From Synechococcus sp. HK05 (GTDB taxonomy: Bacteria > Cyanobacteriota > Cyanobacteriia > PCC-6307 > Cyanobiaceae): 64,000 nt of DNA. A program made the translations under genes and the position numbers. This document shows positions 58,890-64,000 of this stretch, in pieces (position 1 is the stretch's first letter; every line of letters starts with the position of its first letter). The notes beneath the pieces were generated by a model that was given only the letters and a program-made list of their open reading frames with translations, was not told the DNA's origin and did no database searches. The DNA lies in NCBI RefSeq assembly GCF_019104765.1, contig NZ_JAHRXJ010000010.1, positions 1-64,000 of the forward strand, written 5' to 3'.

Positions 58890-59120
58890 TTACTCCTGGC
58901 GCAGTTCCTGGTGCAACGCCGCTTCGTGGGCGCAGGGCATCCATAGCCCCTTGTTTTGATGCGTTCCCTTGCAACCGAGCTCTCTAGCCCGCTTCTCCGC
59001 TTCGGCTTGCGTTTTGTAGAGGCCCTTGGCGTGGGCCAGAGCCTGACTGGACAGCTGCAGCGCGCAGAACAGCGCCACAACGGCCAACGCCAGGCGTTGA
59101 TCAGAGCGTGAACAAAGCAT
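58890..59120 (-). CDS. DUF3721 protein
   Basis: A 76-residue protein with a hydrophobic signal (LALAVVALFCALQLSSQALA) and a DUF3721 domain: KGLYKTQAEAEKRARELGC, then GLWMPCAHEA. Two cysteines are conserved in the family. It overlaps the DUF305 gene end by 20 bp, so it is part of that operon. Role unknown; family is common in picocyanobacteria. Confidence 0.75.
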   Translation of the reverse strand: MLCSRSDQRLALAVVALFCALQLSSQALAHAKGLYKTQAEAEKRARELGCKGTHQNKGLWMPCAHEAALHQELRQE

Positions 59121-59808
59121 CGAACTGGTAGTACTCCGGTTTGTTGAGTCCGTCGTGCTGGAGCATGCGGCGCAGCTCAAGGATTTCTCGGCGCTGCGCC
59201 ACGATGATCTGGCGGGCCAGGCGCCGGATCGTGGGATTGCTGCTCTTGCTCAGAGCATCGTGGGCCATCACCAAGGCACCGCCGTGGTGAGCAATCATTC
59301 CCTCCAAAAACCACGTCACCCGGTTGTTGCGGGTGGGGGTGGAGCCCATCATCTGCATGGCCTGGATCTGAGCGGTGCTCATGCGCGTGAGATCAGCCAT
59401 CGCATCGGGATTACCACCCGGCACGAGAACGACCGGATACACCGGGGCATCGGGATACCAGGCTTTGCGCCACTGCCCCATCGCCTTGATCTCCTGAGCC
59501 TGATCGCGCCAGATCTCCTTGCCGAGGGATCCCACCCCAGGCACACCGATATCGAACACAAATTCGCTCATGCGCAGGGCACCCGTGTGGTGCTGCACCA
59601 TTCCATCGAGCCAACGCAGGTCGTAGGTGCTGCCAGCAGGGCCAACGTCGTGGCTGTGGGCGCTGTGATCGGCCTTGGGTGAGCTGGTGGTGGGCGCCTC
59701 CAGCATCGGGTGATGGTGGTTGTGGTGGTGCTGATGATCAGCCTGCTGAGCGCGGGCTGCCGGGGCGAGCAGGCTGATCACCGCTAGGCAGGCCAGGGCG
59801 CGGCGCAT
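59101..59808 (-). CDS. DUF305 periplasmic metal-binding protein (CopM-like)
   Basis: A 235-residue secreted protein with a His-rich segment (ADHQHHHNHHHPM) and two DUF305 ferritin-like units: DLRWLDGMVQHHTGALRMSE and FLEGMIAHHGGALVMAHDAL, with the family HHxGA motif twice. CopM of Synechocystis, a periplasmic copper-binding protein, is a DUF305 member. First gene of an operon with DUF3721 and PepSY-type proteins; divergent from merR with a MerR-type promoter. Confidence 0.8.
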   Translation of the reverse strand: MRRALACLAVISLLAPAARAQQADHQHHHNHHHPMLEAPTTSSPKADHSAHSHDVGPAGSTYDLRWLDGMVQHHTGALRMSEFVFDIGVPGVGSLGKEIWRDQAQEIKAMGQWRKAWYPDAPVYPVVLVPGGNPDAMADLTRMSTAQIQAMQMMGSTPTRNNRVTWFLEGMIAHHGGALVMAHDALSKSSNPTIRRLARQIIVAQRREILELRRMLQHDGLNKPEYYQFDALFTL

Positions 59809-59831
59809 GAACACAGGAACGACGTCTTCCT

Positions 59832-59862
59832 ACGATGACCTCTCCCCTTACAGGAGAGTCAA
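59832..59862 (-). promoter_or_regulatory. MerR-type promoter of the DUF305 operon
   Basis: Minus strand: -35 TTGACT, 19-bp spacer with CTCTCC-TGTAAGG-GGAGAG, -10 CATCGT. Located between the divergent DUF305 and merR genes; the merR GTG starts at 59863, just beyond. Confidence 0.75.
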
Positions 59863-60243
59863 GTGGTAGCGACAGGGCTCCTCAAAATCGGGGATGTGGC
59901 GGCCCGATCAGGCCTCACGGTGAAAACCATCCGCTTCTACTGCGATGAGGGGCTGATCCATCCGGCCAGCCGCAGCGATGGCGGTTTTCGCTTGTTTAGC
60001 CCTGATGTATTCGACGAGCTCACGTTCATCCGAACGCTGCGGGCCTTGGAGATCCCCCTACCGGACGTCCTGAAAATTCTCGAGTCGCGCCGCTCGGGGA
60101 TCTGCACCTGCACGTCGTTGCAGAGCACGATCCGCAGCAAGGCCGGTGAAATCGAACAGAAAATCAGCGCACTGCGGGCCATGCACATTGAGCTGATGGA
60201 CTTACTCAACGACTGGCAAGACTGCGGCGGCAGGAAACCCTGA
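59863..60243 (+). CDS. MerR-family metal-responsive regulator
   Basis: A 126-residue MerR regulator. The N-terminal HTH is LKIGDVAARSGLTVKTIRFY, then GLIHPASRSDGGFRLFS. The dimerization helix ends in GICTCTSLQSTIRSKAGEIE, and a further Cys lies in WQDCGG; this arrangement of cysteines fits a Cu- or Zn-type sensor. Its likely targets are the two 19-bp-spacer promoters at 57815 and 59832. GTG start. Confidence 0.85.
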   Translation: MVATGLLKIGDVAARSGLTVKTIRFYCDEGLIHPASRSDGGFRLFSPDVFDELTFIRTLRALEIPLPDVLKILESRRSGICTCTSLQSTIRSKAGEIEQKISALRAMHIELMDLLNDWQDCGGRKP

Positions 60244-60260
60244 GCGCCAAGCCCCTGCCG

Positions 60261-60653
60261 TTAAGGAAGCTGCTGACGCAGTGCTGTTAGCCGCTGCGCA
60301 TTCACGCCCAGATCGGAATCCCCGAGGCGCGACACCGAGCGCGCCTGCAGCACACCACGAGCGGAATCGGCATAGAGCTCTAGATCATCCACAAAGCCGA
60401 ACAGAGCACTTGTGGCGGTGGCATGCAGGTAGCCATCGCCCTGCTCCAGCACCTCCGTGCGCGGCGTGGCCTCAATCACCGGCACCAGCGCCGCCAGGGC
60501 TGCCGCGGGATCCGCCACCGACCAATCGGCTCGGGCGCAATGGGCGGGGCTGGGGCAGGCAGAAAGAGCACCGTTGTGCACGCCCAGATCCGCCGGCACC
60601 GGTCCAACGAAATGAAACAGCGCCAGGGTGAGCGTGAGCAGCAGGTGGGTCAT
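60261..60653 (-). CDS. DUF1499 secreted protein
   Basis: A 130-residue protein with a signal peptide (LLLTLTLALFHFVGPVPA) and the DUF1499 domain: DLGVHNGALSACPSPAHC, then TATSALFGFVDDLELYADSA and QARSVSRLGDSDLGVNAQRL. Its ATG overlaps the stop of the upstream one-helix gene (ATGA). Function unknown. Confidence 0.8.
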   Translation of the reverse strand: MTHLLLTLTLALFHFVGPVPADLGVHNGALSACPSPAHCARADWSVADPAAALAALVPVIEATPRTEVLEQGDGYLHATATSALFGFVDDLELYADSARGVLQARSVSRLGDSDLGVNAQRLTALRQQLP

Positions 60654-60796
60654 GGCTGAGCGGGGGCGGCGGGAGCAGACGGTGGTGGTGGGCTGAGCGT
60701 GTCCTCCATGCCCAGATCGATCTCGCCGATCCAGAGCAATAGGCCGGCAATGCAGGCGACGGCGGCCAGCAACAGCAGCCAGTGGCGGCGATCCAT
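60650..60796 (-). CDS. 48-residue one-helix protein
   Basis: A short protein (MDRRHWLLLLAAVACIAGLL) with a Pro/Ala-rich tail (SPPPPSAPAAPAQP), coupled to the DUF1499 gene by an ATGA overlap. Starts at 60796 or 60808. Confidence 0.5.
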   Translation of the reverse strand: MDRRHWLLLLAAVACIAGLLLWIGEIDLGMEDTLSPPPPSAPAAPAQP

Positions 60797-60844
60797 GCGG
60801 TTGAGCATCCCTGGGTAGTTTGTGCCACCCGCACCACCGCAGGC

Positions 60845-61534
60845 ATGCAAGCGCCCGCCCCCCTGCTGCAGCGCCTACGGCAGACCCCAGGCCTGGAGAG
60901 CGGTCGCCGCCTGGTGCTGCTGCTCACGCAGCTGGGCGATTTCGATTCGATGGAGTACGCCCAGGCCCTGGTGCCAGCACTGCCGCAGCTGGAGGCCGCG
61001 GGGATCCGCACGCTGGCGATCGCCATCGGCGATGGGCCCGGCGCCGATCGCTTCTGCCGCTACACCGGTTTCCCGCGGCAGATGCTCCAGGTGGATGCCG
61101 AGCCCGCGCTGCACCGGGAACTAGGCCTCTACGAGGGTCTGCAGACACCGGGCGGCCCCTGGCCTGGGCTCTTGCTGATGTGTGCGGGCATCGGCTCGCC
61201 CGGCACGCTGGCGGAGGTGTTCCGCGGCTACCGGGGCGACCGCACGGCACCGCAGCGGATCCACAGCCCCCTGTTCCGCCTGGCCGGCGGCGAAGGGTTC
61301 CAGCGGCCGTTCGAGCTGGCCACGGTGCGGCTGCGCAACATGAACGAGGTGCTCGGTAACTGGCGCACCTACGTGCCGAGCGACAGCTTCATCACCCAAC
61401 GGGGCGGCACCTTCCTGATCGACACCGACGACACCCTCCTCTACAGCCATCGCGACCGAGGAATCCTGGGCTTCTCGGCCACCATGAACCGACCGCTCAG
61501 CTTTCTCGACCCGTTCCTGCCGGAAAGCGCTTGA
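60845..61534 (+). CDS. Peroxiredoxin-like (PRXL2/AhpC-type) protein
   Basis: A 229-residue protein of the AhpC/TSA-like group common in cyanobacteria. LLLTQLGDFDSMEYAQALVP and GADRFCRYTGFPRQMLQVDA are typical, and RGGTFLIDTDDTLLYSHRDR matches the C-terminal strand-helix. The canonical peroxidatic Cys context (TxxC) is not obvious, so peroxidase activity is uncertain. ATG at 60845. Confidence 0.65.
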   Translation: MQAPAPLLQRLRQTPGLESGRRLVLLLTQLGDFDSMEYAQALVPALPQLEAAGIRTLAIAIGDGPGADRFCRYTGFPRQMLQVDAEPALHRELGLYEGLQTPGGPWPGLLLMCAGIGSPGTLAEVFRGYRGDRTAPQRIHSPLFRLAGGEGFQRPFELATVRLRNMNEVLGNWRTYVPSDSFITQRGGTFLIDTDDTLLYSHRDRGILGFSATMNRPLSFLDPFLPESA

Positions 61535-61561
61535 CTTGTCAGCGTTGATACCGAAACAGTG

Positions 61562-62080
61562 ATGGTCTGGCGGCGGGTGCAGGCCGAGCGGGAGCGCGGG
61601 CGCGCCTATCAGCCCGGCTTTGAGCGCCATCAGGTGATCACAGCGTGGATGGGTGCCCTGCTGGCGATCACGGCACTGGGGTTGATCAGCACCTGGAGCC
61701 ACTACGGGCTGGTGGTGGCCCCGTTCGGCGCCTCCACCGTGCTCCTGTTCGGCCACCCCGAAAGCCCATTGGCCCAGCCGCGCAACATCGTGCTGGGCAA
61801 CACGCTGGCCGCTGTGGTGAGCGTGATCTGCGTGGCCCTGCTCGGGAACGGAGCCTGGGTGATGGGGATGGCCGTGGGGATCACGATCGCCCTGGGGCAG
61901 CTGCTGCGCTGCCTGCATCCGCCGGCCGGAGCCGTGGCCCTGCTGGGCGTTCTGCTGCAGGCCAGGCCTGGCTTCATCCTGGTGCCGGTGCTGAGCGGAT
62001 CATTGCTGCTGATGGCGCTGGCGGTGCTGTTCCATCGCCTGCCGGGCCGCAGCACTCCCTACCCGCACCACTGGCTGTGA
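61562..62080 (+). CDS. HPP family membrane protein
   Basis: A 172-residue membrane protein with about four helices. It carries the defining CLHPPAGAVALLG motif and VAPFGASTVLLFGHPESPLA, then PRNIVLGNTLAA. Plant chloroplast HPP proteins transport nitrite; no cyanobacterial substrate is assumed. ATG 61562. Confidence 0.8.
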   Translation: MVWRRVQAERERGRAYQPGFERHQVITAWMGALLAITALGLISTWSHYGLVVAPFGASTVLLFGHPESPLAQPRNIVLGNTLAAVVSVICVALLGNGAWVMGMAVGITIALGQLLRCLHPPAGAVALLGVLLQARPGFILVPVLSGSLLLMALAVLFHRLPGRSTPYPHHWL

Positions 62081-62105
62081 AACTGGCTCACCCGGCTCGG
62101 CCCTG

Positions 62106-62321
62106 ATGTCACTCGATCAACTGAAGGCCTTCCTGGCCCGCCTGCAAAAGGATGCAGCCTTGAAAAGCGAGGTGCTGGCGGCCGCCACGGCCGACGATGT
62201 TGCGCAGATCGCCCTGAAGCTGGGCTTTGAGTTCTCCGGCGATGAACTGCTGCGCGCGTCTGGGAAAAAGTTCGATCGCGTGACCGTTCACAAGAACGAC
62301 ATTCCGGGCGAATACAACTGA
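62106..62321 (+). CDS. Nif11-domain small protein
   Basis: A 71-residue protein with a Nif11-type domain (MSLDQLKAFLARLQKDAALK, then DVAQIALKLGFEFSGDELLR). Such leaders precede modified peptides (prochlorosins, TOMMs) or stand alone. Here no Gly-Gly cleavage site or Cys/Ser/Thr-rich core follows and no modification enzyme is nearby, so it is probably a solitary paralog. Confidence 0.75.
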   Translation: MSLDQLKAFLARLQKDAALKSEVLAAATADDVAQIALKLGFEFSGDELLRASGKKFDRVTVHKNDIPGEYN

Positions 62322-62370
62322 ACAAGGGCGCAGGATGTAAGCCAATTTTCATCACAACGGCAGGGTTAGG

Positions 62371-62520
62371 TTGCCAACCAGTGCAGCCAAGCCTGTGGAT
62401 GACTTTCAACAAGCGCTGCTGATCTTTGTCATCGGCGCTGTGGTCACGGCCGCCACGGCCGGGATGATCCTCAAGGGACATCTCAGCTGGCAGGGCCGGG
62501 ATCCCTGGGGGGAGGACTAA
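62371..62520 (+). CDS. Small one-helix protein next to the symporter
   Basis: A TTG-started frame of 49 residues: a hydrophilic start (SAAKPVDDFQQ), one helix (ALLIFVIGAVVTAATAGMIL) and a C-terminal KGHLSWQGRDPWGED. It ends three bases before the symporter gene, so the two are probably co-translated. Position and size match small accessory subunits reported for some solute symporters. No ATG is available near the start. Confidence 0.5.
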   Translation: MPTSAAKPVDDFQQALLIFVIGAVVTAATAGMILKGHLSWQGRDPWGED

Positions 62521-62523
62521 GCG

Positions 62524-63954
62524 ATGCCAATGCTGGCTACGACGCCCCTGCTCTCCCCCGGCATCGCCTGGGCGCTGGTGGTGATCTTCGCGGTGCTCTG
62601 GATCGCCCTCGGCGTGTCGTGGGGACGGGGCGGCAAGGGCGATGCCGACGATTACATGCTGGCGGGCCGCAACATCGGCTTAGCCCTGAGTACAGCCACC
62701 TTGATGGCCTCCTGGGTGACGGGCAACACCACCTTGCTCGCCCCGGAATTCGGCTACCGCAATGGCCTCTGGGGCATGTTCAGTTATGCCCTGGCCGGAC
62801 TGGGCCTGATCCTGTTTGCGCCATTGGCGATCCGCATCAAACGGCTGATGCCCCATGGCCGCACCAGCGGTGACTTCATCCGCCTGCGTTACGGCCGTGC
62901 GGCCTGGTGGGTGTTCATGCTGATCACAGCGGTTTACACCCTGGGATTCCTGATCACCCAAGCCATGGGCGCCGGCATCCTGCTGGAAGCGCTATCGGGC
63001 TTTGATTACAGGCTCGGCATGGTGGTGGTGATCGGGGTCTCAACCGTTTACACGCTTTACGGCGGCATGCGTGCGGTTGTGGGAACCGATTTCATTCAGT
63101 CGCTGCTGATCATGGCGCTGCTGGTGGTGGTGGCCGTGCTGGCCTTCCAACGCTTCCCACTGGAGCAGGTGCACAGCAGCCTGGCGGCCAGCCACCCGGA
63201 TCGGCTCAACCTGCTGTTGCCCGCCGGTTTGTTGATCGCCTGGAACTCAGCTCTCTTCTCGATGGGAGAGGTGTTTCACAACAACATCTGGTGGTCGCGG
63301 GTGTTCTCCAGCCGCAGCTCGGTGGTGTTCAACTCGTTCATCCTGGGCGGCCTGGCCTGGATGACCGTGCCCGTGGTGACCGGCTCCATCGGCCTGGTGG
63401 CCCTGGCTGACAACCTCGCACTGCCCCAGGTGAACATGGTGTTCCCGGTGATGGCCTCCCAGCTGCTGGGGGCCGGCGGCGCGGCACTGGTGTTTGTGGT
63501 GGTGTTCGCCTCGCTCACCTCCACGCTCGACTCCCTGCTCGCGTCCACAGCCGACCTGGTGGCTGAAGATGTGATCTTCAAGCTGCTCAATCCCCAGTTG
63601 AGCGATGCCCAGCTGCGCCAGGCCACCAAGCTCGTGGTGGTGGCGCTGGGCCTGATCACCCTGGCCCTCTCATGGCCGCGGCTGGATTCCCTGGCATCGG
63701 TGTTGTTCTTCACCGGCGCCCTGGTGGCCTCCACAATCTGGCCCGTGGCCTACGGCCTCTACTGGCCCCAAGCCAATCGGCAGGCCGCGATCGCCGCGAT
63801 GCTCACTGGAAGCGCTGCGGGCCTGATCGCTTACGTGCAGATCGCGCCCTACTGCGCGGCCCTGATCTCCGCCGCGGTGTCTGCCGTGGTGATGGCCGTT
63901 GGCACAGGCCTTCAGCCCGAACACTTCCAATGGCGCACCCTGCGGGGAGAGTGA
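62524..63954 (+). CDS. Sodium/solute symporter (SSS family)
   Basis: A 476-residue transporter with about 13 hydrophobic helices. Motifs are YMLAGRNIGLALSTATLMAS, then TSGDFIRLRYGRAAW, LYGGMRAVVGTDFIQSLLIM (the SSS signature) and VFASLTSTLDSLLASTADLV with the sodium-site Ser/Thr run. Substrate may be urea-like or an organic solute, but cannot be told. ATG 62524. Confidence 0.85.
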   Translation: MPMLATTPLLSPGIAWALVVIFAVLWIALGVSWGRGGKGDADDYMLAGRNIGLALSTATLMASWVTGNTTLLAPEFGYRNGLWGMFSYALAGLGLILFAPLAIRIKRLMPHGRTSGDFIRLRYGRAAWWVFMLITAVYTLGFLITQAMGAGILLEALSGFDYRLGMVVVIGVSTVYTLYGGMRAVVGTDFIQSLLIMALLVVVAVLAFQRFPLEQVHSSLAASHPDRLNLLLPAGLLIAWNSALFSMGEVFHNNIWWSRVFSSRSSVVFNSFILGGLAWMTVPVVTGSIGLVALADNLALPQVNMVFPVMASQLLGAGGAALVFVVVFASLTSTLDSLLASTADLVAEDVIFKLLNPQLSDAQLRQATKLVVVALGLITLALSWPRLDSLASVLFFTGALVASTIWPVAYGLYWPQANRQAAIAAMLTGSAAGLIAYVQIAPYCAALISAAVSAVVMAVGTGLQPEHFQWRTLRGE

Positions 63955-63958
63955 TCCC

Positions 63959-64000
63959 ATGACCCCAACCCTGGCCTTGGCCCTCCTGGCCAACAGCACC
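63959..64000 (+). CDS. Start of a further gene, cut by the window
   Basis: ATG at 63959 overlapping the symporter operon end opens MTPTLALALLANST, a hydrophobic start. The gene continues beyond the window, so nothing more can be said. Confidence 0.3.
   Translation, partial: MTPTLALALLANST

Noticed and set aside
1-64000. CRISPR array, rRNA genes, complete tRNA genes, capsid or tail genes
   Set aside because: No evenly spaced repeat-spacer pattern, no rRNA-like segment and no full tRNA cloverleaf were seen; only the tRNA-Pro 3' fragment. No phage structural gene was recognised.

Overview
The window is a GC-rich chromosome segment from an alpha-cyanobacterium of the Synechococcus/Cyanobium type. 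Supporting genes are a full-length phycocyanin beta subunit, three high-light-inducible (Hli) proteins, an RpaB-type response regulator, a Nif11 peptide, DUF1651 and DUF3721 proteins, and many small secreted or one-helix proteins. Names come from reading motifs in the translated sequence. No homology search was run.

Positions 1-15651 look like an integrated mobile element. A tyrosine recombinase gene (14267-15487) lies beside a 46-base copy of the 3' part of a tRNA-Pro gene (15606-15651), the expected attachment site. The complete tRNA should lie left of the window. The element carries a coupled replication operon (initiator-like protein, DnaB-like helicase, DnaG-like primase) preceded by a 23-bp iteron array and an AT-rich stretch. 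It also carries a HicB-HicA-DUF433 cassette, two sigma-like factors, a LuxR-type regulator, a phage-like metallophosphoesterase operon, and a LexA-type operator in front of a small Cys-rich/DUF1651 pair. Its left 1.6 kb holds decayed small secreted and pilin-like genes.

Positions 16042-30462 are chromosomal: an alpha/beta hydrolase, an envelope-stress-like locus (two-component system, ArnT/PMT-like glycosyltransferase, Asp/His-rich proteins, PepSY-like protein, cytochrome b561), hli genes, MntP, DUF1345 and a beta-carbonic anhydrase. Direct repeats of the form CTTCAC-N5-CTTCAC sit upstream of the response regulator, the glycosyltransferase and the Asp/His-rich genes, which suggests one regulon.

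Positions 30431-38722 form the most unusual locus. Five cysteine-free HMA-like domains share a P-x-R-x-R-x-R signature. They accompany two small DUF5132 membrane proteins resembling PacL (DUF1490), an ArsA/Get3-like protein without a P-loop, a P-type ATPase with a C-terminal helix-turn-helix-like tail, and a second P-type ATPase-like protein that has lost its phosphorylation motif. DUF1345 paralogs lie on both sides.

Positions 39393-64000 hold rpaB, a putative pentameric ligand-gated channel, PPK2, L,D-transpeptidase, nitroreductase, ArsM, an orphan cpcB, an amidohydrolase-CobW-MFS operon, a pyruvate-decarboxylase-like enzyme, and a MerR-controlled copper-type stress region (DUF305, DUF3721, PepSY-type protein, glutaredoxin-MauE fusion). 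The right end has an HPP protein, a Nif11 protein, and a sodium/solute symporter preceded by a small one-helix protein.
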